Shown here: positions 27,733 through 35,364 of the stretch, piece after piece
Position numbering within the stretch: position 1 is the stretch's first letter
Layout of the letters: each line of letters begins with the position of its first letter
NCBI RefSeq assembly: GCF_000759955.1
Contig: NZ_JNAL01000007.1
Span: forward strand, 150,647 to 214,646
Length of the DNA stretch: 64,000 nt
Reading direction: 5' to 3'
Origin: Prochlorococcus marinus str. MIT 9201
GTDB lineage: Bacteria; Cyanobacteriota; Cyanobacteriia; PCC-6307; Cyanobiaceae
Notes under the pieces: model-generated
The model's input: the letters and a program-made list of their open reading frames with translations, nothing else
Database searches by the model: none
What the model was told of the DNA's origin: nothing
Program-made: the position numbers and the translations under genes

Positions 27733-29199
27733 TTACGATGCAGAACGAGCCCGTCCTGTAGATGACCATTCTTTTAATAAATCAATTTGCTCTTTAGCAG
27801 TTCTTGATAAGGGAACTAATTCAGAGACTGCCTTTATTAAATCTTTCTCCATAAGTTCTCTATTTTCAGAAAATGAAATGTGCATGCCTTCAATTACTGC
27901 TTGTTCCAGTTCTGCGCCTGAGAATCCATCTGTTCTATCAATGATAGTAGTGAGAGGGAAACTATAACTTGGTCTTCTTTTTTTTAAGTGCAAATCTAGA
28001 ATGCTTAATCTTTCTTCGGAATTTGGCAAATCAAGAAAAAATATCTCATCAAATCTACCTTTCCTTAATAATTCAGCAGGAAGCTTATCTATAGCGTTAG
28101 CAGTAGCAATTACAAATACGGCGGATTCTTTTTCAGACATCCAAGTTAGTAAACTTGCCAAAACTCTTTGACTTGTCCCTCCATCACTTCTGGCATCGCC
28201 ACCAAAGCCCTTATCAATTTCATCGATCCAAAGGATACAAGGTGACATGGCCTCAGCTCTTGATATCGTTTCTCTTGTTCTTGCCTCGCTTGAACCAACA
28301 AGGCTAGAAAATAGTCTTCCCACATCTAACCTGAGAAGCGGCATCGACCAACTCCTAGAAATTGATTTTGCAGTAAGTGATTTCCCTGTCCCTTGCGCTC
28401 CTACAAGTAAGACCCCTTTGGGAATAGGTAGTCCATATTCTCTAGCTTCTTTAGAAAAGGCCCTGTATCTTTGGTTAAGCCAAACTTTTAAAACATTTAA
28501 ACCACCAATATCATCTTGACTTGATTTGGCTTCAAAAAATTCTAAAATTTCACTTCTTGCTATAACTTGTTTTTTTTCTTCGAGAATATCTCTAATATCT
28601 TCTTTACTTATTTTTCCTCTTTGAGCAAGAGCCTTTGCAGTAACTTGCTTTACTTTTATTTCGGTTAGTCCACTTGAAGCTATAGAAAGTTCGTTTAAGT
28701 CTTGCTCTTCAAGGTTTGAATTGGTATTGATAGCTATTTTTTTTATTAGACTTTTTAATTCTTTTTGATCAGGTAAAGGTAAGTTTAAAATTGTCATTAA
28801 TTCATCCAGCTCTTCTGATGATGGAAATAGATGAGAACTAATAATTAAATTATGACTAGTCTCCTTAAGAGCTGAAGATAGTTCTTTAATAGTTCTATTG
28901 ATAGATGGATCATCATAAAATTTATGAAAATCTTTTACTAATAAAACCGTTGAAACTTCAGAACTTTGTCCTTTAAGCCAATTAAGCGCTCCTAAAGGAT
29001 CGTTAGAAAATTTACCTTCTTCATTTATTAAACCTTTAATACCATTAACACAATCCCAGCAAATGAATCTTTTTATACTTAATCCTTCACAAGCGAAATT
29101 AACTAATTTTTCTAACCTTTCCTCTTCTTTAGTTCTTATCCAAATTAATGTGGTTCTTGATTTTATTAGTAATTGTAAATTTCTACACCAAGAATTCAT
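27733..29199 (-). CDS. AAA ATPase, Ycf46-like
   Basis: A 488-residue protein of the Ycf46 family found in cyanobacteria and some plastids. The N-terminal 220 residues form a domain that looks like a degenerate AAA module (VLLVKDFHKFYDD, then SSHLF). The C-terminal AAA domain is complete: Walker A GAQGTGKS near 267-274, Walker B ILWIDEID near 322-329, a sensor-1 Asn in VIATANAI, and a GRFDEIFF arginine-finger block. In Synechocystis the family has been tied to CO2 or bicarbonate use and photosynthetic regulation; that link is from general knowledge and not shown here. It is 15 bp from yidC on the same strand. Confidence 0.88.
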   Translation of the reverse strand: MNSWCRNLQLLIKSRTTLIWIRTKEEERLEKLVNFACEGLSIKRFICWDCVNGIKGLINEEGKFSNDPLGALNWLKGQSSEVSTVLLVKDFHKFYDDPSINRTIKELSSALKETSHNLIISSHLFPSSEELDELMTILNLPLPDQKELKSLIKKIAINTNSNLEEQDLNELSIASSGLTEIKVKQVTAKALAQRGKISKEDIRDILEEKKQVIARSEILEFFEAKSSQDDIGGLNVLKVWLNQRYRAFSKEAREYGLPIPKGVLLVGAQGTGKSLTAKSISRSWSMPLLRLDVGRLFSSLVGSSEARTRETISRAEAMSPCILWIDEIDKGFGGDARSDGGTSQRVLASLLTWMSEKESAVFVIATANAIDKLPAELLRKGRFDEIFFLDLPNSEERLSILDLHLKKRRPSYSFPLTTIIDRTDGFSGAELEQAVIEGMHISFSENRELMEKDLIKAVSELVPLSRTAKEQIDLLKEWSSTGRARSAS

Positions 29200-29214
29200 T
29201 ATCTAAGATTTAAA

Positions 29215-30357
29215 CTATTTTTTGCTGTTAGGTTCAAAAGGCAATCTTTTTTCTGAAATAGTTGAAGCAGAGGTTGTTATTACTTCATTTTTTGCCAATA
29301 ATTGTTGATCAAGAATTTTCTGTAGATTCTCAGGAAGAGCTTCTTTGTTTAGAAGAAAAGTCTGGAATGCTTGAAATATATTGGCAACAACCATATATAG
29401 TAATACTCCTGCTGGCAGTGGAAAAAATAGGAACATACCAGTAATCATTATTGGAGTAATCTTGTTGGCAGTTGATTGTTGCGGATTAGCAGGCATCCCC
29501 TGACTAGACAAAACTTGAGAGAGAAGTAAAGTTAATCCAAATGAGCCAACTAGTGCAGCAATATCCCAATTGATAGACCCATCCACATAAAAACCTACTT
29601 GACCTAAAGCTTTAATAAAAAGAAAACCACTTTTGGCAGCTAAACCAGGTATTTTCGCTTCTACTGTTGCATCTCCTGGTTTAATTGCAGTGACTGTACC
29701 GTCTTGGGAAACTTTTAAAATTTCAGAACCTTTTGAAACCTTCCACTTAGGGAGGAATTTTGATCCATTTTCATATTTAGATAAAACTTCCGGATAGCTA
29801 TTACCATTTGTCGTTTGCAAATTTATTTTGACTGATTCTTCAGTTCCTAGTTTTGTTCCATTAGGTATAGAAGCTATTACAGGAAAATGTGATTTTTCTG
29901 TTATAAAAATAGAATGTCTTGGGGATTTGTAGGGTTTTGGATCGATAGCTGCAATTTGATCCTGTGGAACAACTTTAAGATTAATGTTGTAGGGAACATC
30001 GGCAAATGGTGAGCCCCTTAAGGTTGCAAACAATGCAAATAATACAGGCATTTGAACAATCAATGGAAGGCATCCTGCGAGAGGGCTACCAAACTCATTC
30101 ATGAGTTTTCCTAATTCTTCTTGCTGTTTCTTTGGATCACCTGAAAACTTAGATTTTATTTCTGCTTGCCTTTTTTGCATTACTGGTTGCGCTATCTTCA
30201 TTCTTCTTGCGCTTCTAATGGAGCCAGCGCTTAAAGGGAAAAGTGCAATTCTAATTACGACTGTCAATGCAACAATTGCTAAACCGTAACTAGGGACTAA
30301 ACCATAGAAAAAATCTAGAATCGGGATAAGTAATTTTTCAGAAATGAACCCTATCAC
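29215..30357 (-). CDS. yidC: Membrane protein insertase YidC/Oxa1/Alb3 family, with a Big_2-like insert
   Basis: Inserts and folds membrane proteins, including photosynthetic subunits, with or without SecYEG. In 380 residues the core is recognisable: a first helix (24-45), the cytoplasmic coiled hairpin with [33 protein letters not shown] (92-110), and C-terminal helices ending in [18 protein letters not shown] (312-330). Between the second and third core helices lies an extra segment of about 120 residues (125-250). Its [24 protein letters not shown] stretch (read in two halves) is the pattern of a bacterial Ig-like Big_2 domain, expected on the far side of the membrane. The gene follows rpmH, rnpA and a PH-domain gene on one strand. 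Confidence 0.93.
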   Translation of the reverse strand: MIGFISEKLLIPILDFFYGLVPSYGLAIVALTVVIRIALFPLSAGSIRSARRMKIAQPVMQKRQAEIKSKFSGDPKKQQEELGKLMNEFGSPLAGCLPLIVQMPVLFALFATLRGSPFADVPYNINLKVVPQDQIAAIDPKPYKSPRHSIFITEKSHFPVIASIPNGTKLGTEESVKINLQTTNGNSYPEVLSKYENGSKFLPKWKVSKGSEILKVSQDGTVTAIKPGDATVEAKIPGLAAKSGFLFIKALGQVGFYVDGSINWDIAALVGSFGLTLLLSQVLSSQGMPANPQQSTANKITPIMITGMFLFFPLPAGVLLYMVVANIFQAFQTFLLNKEALPENLQKILDQQLLAKNEVITTSASTISEKRLPFEPNSKK

Positions 30358-30429
30358 GATATTAAAAAGAGTGTAATTTTGGTAGACATTTTATTTTACA
30401 GGAAAAAAAGGTTTTTGTAATTATTTTAA

Positions 30430-30843
30430 TTATGACTTAGTAGCAAATCCTTCTACTTCGTTGAGATTTGGTATTTGTGATCTTTTAATAATATTCTTCT
30501 CGATAAATTTTTGCTTTTCTCTGAAAAGGGGTAATGATTTCATTTCAACTTTTGATCCGTCATTAAGAATAAGAACCATATCACCATATGATCCAAATCC
30601 TCTTGGAATTGATCTGATTTCTTCGATATTACTTAAGGAAACTTGCGTTTTGTTCTTACCAAGCCAACCACCATCGATCGTAATTCTTTTGTTTGTAATT
30701 TTAAATCTCAACCACAATGCTCTAACTATCGCGGCAAAAGTAAATGGCAAACCAAGAATGGTTATACCTGCTATAAGATTTATTATTAAATCACTTTTTG
30801 CAGGACCTCCTTCGAAAAAGGTTTCTTCATTCATGTTAATCAT
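30430..30843 (-). CDS. PH domain-containing membrane protein (bPH_2-like)
   Basis: A 137-residue protein with two hydrophobic segments (about 20-42) followed by a bacterial PH-like domain: FKITNKRITIDGGWLGKNKTQVSLSNIEEIRSIPRG, then GDMVLILNDGSKVEMKSLP. The pattern of a strand-rich module starting TNKRI is typical of the bPH_2 family. Its ATG overlaps the rnpA stop by four bases (30840-30843), so translation is likely coupled. It occupies the place that yidD has in many bacteria between rnpA and yidC. A role in membrane insertion or RNase P is not known; only co-expression is indicated. Confidence 0.85.
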   Translation of the reverse strand: MINMNEETFFEGGPAKSDLIINLIAGITILGLPFTFAAIVRALWLRFKITNKRITIDGGWLGKNKTQVSLSNIEEIRSIPRGFGSYGDMVLILNDGSKVEMKSLPLFREKQKFIEKNIIKRSQIPNLNEVEGFATKS

Positions 30844-31226
30844 TTGATTATTTGGGATTTGAACATTAAGTTTTGAAATTCCTCCAAAAGTTTATTTTCA
30901 TCATTGCAGAAATCCTCATCATTAAGGTTAACAAGTAACCAATATGGTTTGTGGTTATTAATTTTTTGAATATTTGTTAATAGCCACTCGTGCATAGTTC
31001 TTCTTAATTTATTTCTTTCTACAGCTTTTTTTGAAACTTTTTTGCTTATAGCTATTGCAATCCTAAAATTGTTTGATGTATTTGTGAGATTATGGCTTGA
31101 AAGGATGTCTGGATTTGGTTTTGCCACTTTAAATGACATTGATTTTCCGTAATATTTTTTGGAATTTTTATGAATATAATCAAAAGTCCTATAACCTTTT
31201 AAACGCATATCTTTAGGTAAGGCCAT
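30840..31226 (-). CDS. rnpA: Ribonuclease P protein component
   Basis: The small basic protein partner of the RNase P ribozyme, needed for 5' maturation of tRNAs. The 128-residue sequence has the usual N-terminal KDMRLKGYRTFDYIHKNS region, a central hydrophobic strand (FRIAIAISKKVSKKAVERN) and the RNR signature in ERNKLRRTMHEW. Length is close to that of other cyanobacterial RnpA. It lies directly after rpmH, with which it is normally co-transcribed, and its end overlaps the start of the PH-domain gene by four bases. Confidence 0.95.
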   Translation of the reverse strand: MALPKDMRLKGYRTFDYIHKNSKKYYGKSMSFKVAKPNPDILSSHNLTNTSNNFRIAIAISKKVSKKAVERNKLRRTMHEWLLTNIQKINNHKPYWLLVNLNDEDFCNDENKLLEEFQNLMFKSQIIK

Positions 31227-31238
31227 TAAGATTTTAAC

Positions 31239-31376
31239 TTAGACTGCTATTCTTTCTCTGCCTTTTTGCCTTCTGCTTTTAATAACTCTTCTACCTGTAT
31301 GAGAACGCATTCTTACTCTAAAACCAGATACACGTTTTCTTTTTCTTGAAGTTCCGCCAAATGTTCTTTTAGTCAT
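31239..31376 (-). CDS. rpmH: 50S ribosomal protein L34
   Basis: A 45-residue, very basic protein read on the minus strand from ATG at 31376 to TAA at 31239-31241. It starts [15 protein letters not shown] and contains [20 protein letters not shown], which is the L34 signature, ending [11 protein letters not shown]. It is 12 bp upstream of rnpA in the conserved rpmH-rnpA-yidC arrangement. Its small size explains why length-based gene finding would miss it. L34 is a late-assembly protein of the large subunit. Confidence 0.97.
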
Positions 31377-31406
31377 TTTTTTATTTATCCCTATTTAATT
31401 TATCAT

Positions 31407-31988
31407 TTAATCGATCACTATAGTCCAGCTTCCTAAATAACTTGAAACTGATTTCCCTTTTGGTTGGCCATATGAATGGAATTGATAAAGTCCTGATTTT
31501 TTCGGATTAGAAATTTTTTTAAAGACAATCGCATAACTTTCTTTGTTAGAGGGTATAGGACTATATGGGAATAAATTTAGGGAACGTGAACCTGATTCTT
31601 CACTACTAATTTCTATATCAGCTGGAACGTCTTCTAAACATTTTGTTCGACTCTCAAAACCTCCTATTCTTACCTTGCAAAGACTTATTTTTTCGTTATT
31701 TAAAGTGGATTTAAATTTTTTGGGGATATCTAGGTTAATTTTTAAGAGATCAGTTCTTCTATCAGATGGCCTCAAAAAAAAATAAATGGTATTTCTAAAA
31801 CTTTTTTTATTTTCTTTCTGAAACCACTTTAATCTTCTAAGTCCAGAGTCTTGGTCCCATTGGAATTCAAGTCCTGACTTAGCATCTTGGATGTTATTGA
31901 AGAATGGGGTGGAAACTAAAATTGTAGGAATAAGAAAAAATCTTAAAATTTTAAAGTTTAAAGAAAGTTTCTTTGTTTTTTTTAACAT
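31407..31988 (-). CDS. DUF2808 domain protein, probably exported
   Basis: A 193-residue protein with a positively charged start (MLKKTKKLSLNFK) followed by a hydrophobic stretch (14-29), consistent with a signal peptide or anchor. The remaining part fits DUF2808: GLEFQWDQDSGLRRLKW, then a RNTIYFFLRPSDRRTDLLKI segment, a paired Cys (LCKVRIGGFESRTKC) and the terminal GSWTIVID. The family is confined mainly to cyanobacteria and has no known biochemical role. It lies between rpmH and aroH on the same strand. Envelope location is an inference from the signal. Confidence 0.82.
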   Translation of the reverse strand: MLKKTKKLSLNFKILRFFLIPTILVSTPFFNNIQDAKSGLEFQWDQDSGLRRLKWFQKENKKSFRNTIYFFLRPSDRRTDLLKINLDIPKKFKSTLNNEKISLCKVRIGGFESRTKCLEDVPADIEISSEESGSRSLNLFPYSPIPSNKESYAIVFKKISNPKKSGLYQFHSYGQPKGKSVSSYLGSWTIVID

Positions 31989-32049
31989 TGAAGAAAAATT
32001 TTTAGGTTGATTCAGACTGAAAAATGGAAAGTAAAATCTTTATCTAAGG

Positions 32050-32421
32050 TTAACATCTATCTGACCTCAATTTTGCAGCGCCTCTTAAATAGGGATGCTT
32101 TACTAAATGATTTGGCGGCAACAAAACTTGTGCCATTAATCTTATACAAAAATCCACATCATTTACTACGTACATTTGTTGGCAGTCTAAAAATGCTACT
32201 GAATTAAGTCCTTTACATTTTCTCGCAATTGAGGCAGGGAAACATGCATCCAGATCTTTTGTCGCGGTGAACGTAATTGATAGTAAGTTCGTCTTGATTA
32301 AATTATTGCGTGAAATTAATGCATCTATTAATTCCAATACGGCGACTTCGATTTCCTCAACAGAATTTCCAGATGCTGTTGTGGCTCCTCGAATAAATGT
32401 AACTTTATAATCATCTTTCAT
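32050..32421 (-). CDS. aroH: Chorismate mutase, AroH class
   Basis: Converts chorismate to prephenate, the branch point to phenylalanine and tyrosine. The 123-residue protein has the AroH (trimeric, pseudo-barrel) fold signature: FIRGATTASGNSVEEI with the active-site Arg near residue 10, LLSITFTATKDLDACFPA near 64-81, and a C-terminal LMAQVLLP. It is unrelated to the all-helical AroQ type. It lies downstream of sppA on the same strand with a short gap. A plus-strand reading of the same DNA is a shadow. Confidence 0.93.
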   Translation of the reverse strand: MKDDYKVTFIRGATTASGNSVEEIEVAVLELIDALISRNNLIKTNLLSITFTATKDLDACFPASIARKCKGLNSVAFLDCQQMYVVNDVDFCIRLMAQVLLPPNHLVKHPYLRGAAKLRSDRC

Positions 32422-32439
32422 ATTTTTTTATTTACTGAT

Positions 32440-33249
32440 TTAAGGCTTATATAACCAAAGTATTTTATTAGATGAATCAATCTCAAAGAAAAGATTATTG
32501 ATAACTCTTTCAATAATTTTACTTCCAGGAATTAGTCCTAGTATTTTCTTTTTTTTCTTTCCAAATGTTAAGGGCTGAATTTTAGGATCAATATTTACCA
32601 TTTTTGCGGCAAGTTCCCTTGCAACAAATTCATCTCCAACTTCATCAACGAGTCCTAATTCTTTTGCTTGGGTTCCAGTAAAAATTCTTCCATCGGCAAA
32701 TTTTCTTACTTCTTCAACAGGTAAATTTCTTCCGTCTGCAACAGCTTCAGTGAATTGTTTGTAGCTTTCATCTATGAGGCCTTGAAGTAGATTTCTCCCT
32801 TCATCACTTAAAGGTTTATCTGGAGAGAGGATATCTTTAAATACACCGCTTTTAACAGTTTCAAACTTTATACCAATTTTATCTAATAATTCAGATAAAT
32901 TATTTCCCCTTATAATTACACCAATAGAACCTGTAATTGTACCTGGATTAGCAACTATTTTGTCGGATGCTACTCCAATATAAACACCTCCAGATGCTGA
33001 TATGTTTCCAAAACTAGCAATGACTTTACATCCTTTTTCTTTTAGCCTTTTAAGAGCAGAGTATATTTCTTGGCTATCCCCAACAGTTCCCCCTGGTGAA
33101 TCAATTCTCACGATTAGAGCAGGAAATTCTCTATCCTCTATTTGTTTAAGAGCTTTAAGGACAGAAACTCTTGTTGCACTTGTTATGGGCTCATCAATTA
33201 CAATACGAGCCATTCTTTTTTTTGACTTTCGTCTAAAAGGCCAAATCAT
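32440..33249 (-). CDS. sppA: Signal peptide peptidase SppA, short form
   Basis: Serine protease of the ClpP-like superfamily that digests cleaved signal peptides and other membrane fragments. At 269 residues it is the short (67K-half) form. The nucleophile is expected at Ser86 in NISASGGVY and the Lys general base at Lys138 in KSGVFKD, a spacing of 52 like that of the Bacillus enzyme. VRIDSPGGTVGDS near 47-59 is also conserved. No clear signal anchor is visible at the N-terminus (MIWPFRRKSKKR), so its membrane association would be peripheral. It is divergent from the EamA-family gene with about 50 bp between starts. Confidence 0.93.
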   Translation of the reverse strand: MIWPFRRKSKKRMARIVIDEPITSATRVSVLKALKQIEDREFPALIVRIDSPGGTVGDSQEIYSALKRLKEKGCKVIASFGNISASGGVYIGVASDKIVANPGTITGSIGVIIRGNNLSELLDKIGIKFETVKSGVFKDILSPDKPLSDEGRNLLQGLIDESYKQFTEAVADGRNLPVEEVRKFADGRIFTGTQAKELGLVDEVGDEFVARELAAKMVNIDPKIQPLTFGKKKKKILGLIPGSKIIERVINNLFFEIDSSNKILWLYKP

Positions 33250-33301
33250 TCTTTTAAGGTAAATTCATGAAACTACTTTAAAAAGATTATCAGCAGACTT
33301 A

Positions 33302-34243
33302 ATGAATTCAATCTTAAATTGGTTTTTAATGATACTCCCTTTTGCACTTTGGGGCACATCAATGGCGGCTATGACTCCGCTAGTATCTAGTGCTGGTCCT
33401 GAGTTTGTGGCTTCTTTAAGATTATTACCTGCAGGAGTTCTTGTCCTAATAACAACATATTTGTTAAAAAGGGATTTAAAAATTTATAAGTGCGATTTGA
33501 AGTGGTTTTTTGTTTTTACAATTATCGATGCTACTTTTTTTCAGTTATTTTTAACTTATGGCATAGAAAAGACTGGGGCAGGACTTGGTTCTGTATTGAT
33601 TGATTCTCAGCCCCTTTTGGTAGCGATTTTGGCAAGAGCAATTTTTGGGAATTTAATTAACCCAATAGGATGGTTAGGGTTACTTTTTGGGTTGGGAGGA
33701 ATAATATTTTTAGGAGTCCCGCAAGAATTTCTTGGGAATTGGTGGTTAATGTCTGATAATGCCACGACTGATATATCTTTTAACTTCGGAGAATTTTGGA
33801 TGCTTGCAGCTTCGCTGGCTATGGCATTAGGAACAATTCTAATAAGGTTTACCTGTACCAAAAGTGATCCAGTTGCAGTTACAGGATGGCATATGGTTGT
33901 GGGAAGTGTACCCTTGATTATTAAGCATTGCTTACGCCCAGATTTTCAAATAATCCCAGATTGGTCAATATTTAATTGGGGACTGATGTCATTTGCGAGT
34001 ATTTTTGGAGGGGCAATAGCTTATGGACTTTTTTTCTACTTTGCGAATAATAAAGAAATAACTGGTTTTAGTACTCTAGCGTTTTTAACTCCGGTATTTG
34101 CTCTTTTAAGTGGAGGCGTTTGGTTAGATGAAAGACTTAATATTGTTCAATGGATAGGAGTAGCTTTCGTTCTTATGTCGGTATTTTTGGTAAGTCAGAG
34201 AAGGAGTTTATGGGAAAATAAACTAACTGATACTAGTATTTAA
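33302..34243 (+). CDS. EamA/DMT superfamily permease
   Basis: A 313-residue membrane protein with ten predicted helices in two homologous EamA repeats, the usual drug/metabolite transporter plan. The first repeat begins FALWGTSMAAMTPLV; the second begins FWMLAASLAMALGTILIRF and ends in FALLSGGVWLDERLNIVQWIG, the diagnostic terminal block. Substrates in this superfamily range from amino acids and nucleosides to sugar phosphates, and none can be assigned here. It is 33 bp upstream of a glycosyltransferase gene on the same strand, opening a plus-strand trio. Confidence 0.88.
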   Translation: MNSILNWFLMILPFALWGTSMAAMTPLVSSAGPEFVASLRLLPAGVLVLITTYLLKRDLKIYKCDLKWFFVFTIIDATFFQLFLTYGIEKTGAGLGSVLIDSQPLLVAILARAIFGNLINPIGWLGLLFGLGGIIFLGVPQEFLGNWWLMSDNATTDISFNFGEFWMLAASLAMALGTILIRFTCTKSDPVAVTGWHMVVGSVPLIIKHCLRPDFQIIPDWSIFNWGLMSFASIFGGAIAYGLFFYFANNKEITGFSTLAFLTPVFALLSGGVWLDERLNIVQWIGVAFVLMSVFLVSQRRSLWENKLTDTSI

Positions 34244-34276
34244 TTAGGTTATTGTTTAGAAAAAAAGTATAAAATA

Positions 34277-35353
34277 ATGCGAATAGTTTTGATTAGTACT
34301 CCGATAGGTTTTCTTGGAAGCGGCAGGGGGGGTGGAGTTGAATTAACTTTAAATTCCTTAGTCTCAGGATTGCTTAGTTCAGGTCACTCAGTAGATGTAA
34401 TAGCCCCGTTAAATTCTAAATTAAATAAAGGTAATGAAAAAGCAAAACTACATTTTGTAGAAGGTCAAGATCAAATTAGTTGGCAGCATCAAAATTATAA
34501 TTCTCTTGTAAGTATTCCAGATAATTCACTTCTAGCCGGAATGCTTGAAAAGGGATTAGCTATCGCTAAAAAAGCAGATGTATTGCTGAATATGTCTTAT
34601 GATTGGTTGCCTATCTGGATGACTCTAAATGTAGAGCTACCCATTGCGCATATCATTAGTATGGGCTCGGAAAGTTCGGTAATTAGTAATTTAATCTCAA
34701 AGGTATATGATAAACATCCAAATAATTTTGCTTTTCATTCAAAAATACAAGCTGATGATTATCCATTTATAAAAAACCCAATAGTTATTGGTAATGGTTT
34801 TAAATTAGATAACTATACTTTTCAAGATATAGCCAAGGGACCATTGGCGTGGGTTGGGAGAGTAGCACCAGAGAAAGGTTTAGAGGATGCAGTTTATGTT
34901 GCAAGTGAACTTGGCGAAAAACTAAAAGTTTGGGGAGTTACAGAAGATGAAAACTATGCCTCAAAAATACAAAAATCTTTTCCTCAAGGAACTGTAGATT
35001 GGATGGGTTTTTTATCAACCAATGAATTACAAAAAGAACTTGGTAAATGTAGGGCTTTGCTAAATACTCCAAAATGGAACGAGGCATATGGGAACGTAGT
35101 TGTAGAAGCTTTAGCCTGTGGGGTGCCAGTCATTGCCTATAAAAGGGGAGGGCCCAGTGAAATTATTCAGCATGGGCAAACAGGGTATCTTGCTGATCCT
35201 GATGATAAAAAAAATATGCTTTCCTATGTAGAGATTATTGAAAAAATAAATCGTAAGAAATGTAGAGAATGGGTAGAAAAAAATGCCTCAACAGATATAT
35301 TTGCTAAGAAGGTTGTGAACTGGCTTAATAAGGTAACGCACGAATATAAATAA
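34277..35353 (+). CDS. Glycosyltransferase (GT4), similar to UDP-glucose:tetrahydrobiopterin glucosyltransferase
   Basis: The 358-residue GT-B enzyme begins with an unusual glycine-rich loop, STPIGFLGSGRGGGVELTL (residues 6-24), and later has SYDWLPIWMT, IAHIISMGS and IGNGFKLD. The donor half shows GRVAPEKGLEDAV, KVWGVTEDENY and AYGNVVVEALACGVPVIAYKRGG. From memory, the STPxGxLGSGRGGGVELT loop and the WLP/HLISMGS blocks match the Synechococcus enzyme that glucosylates tetrahydrobiopterin, a pterin linked to light sensing. If so, this is a cofactor-modifying enzyme rather than a surface glycan one. That assignment needs an alignment to be sure. Confidence 0.7.
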   Translation: MRIVLISTPIGFLGSGRGGGVELTLNSLVSGLLSSGHSVDVIAPLNSKLNKGNEKAKLHFVEGQDQISWQHQNYNSLVSIPDNSLLAGMLEKGLAIAKKADVLLNMSYDWLPIWMTLNVELPIAHIISMGSESSVISNLISKVYDKHPNNFAFHSKIQADDYPFIKNPIVIGNGFKLDNYTFQDIAKGPLAWVGRVAPEKGLEDAVYVASELGEKLKVWGVTEDENYASKIQKSFPQGTVDWMGFLSTNELQKELGKCRALLNTPKWNEAYGNVVVEALACGVPVIAYKRGGPSEIIQHGQTGYLADPDDKKNMLSYVEIIEKINRKKCREWVEKNASTDIFAKKVVNWLNKVTHEYK

Positions 35354-35364
35354 AAAACTATTAA

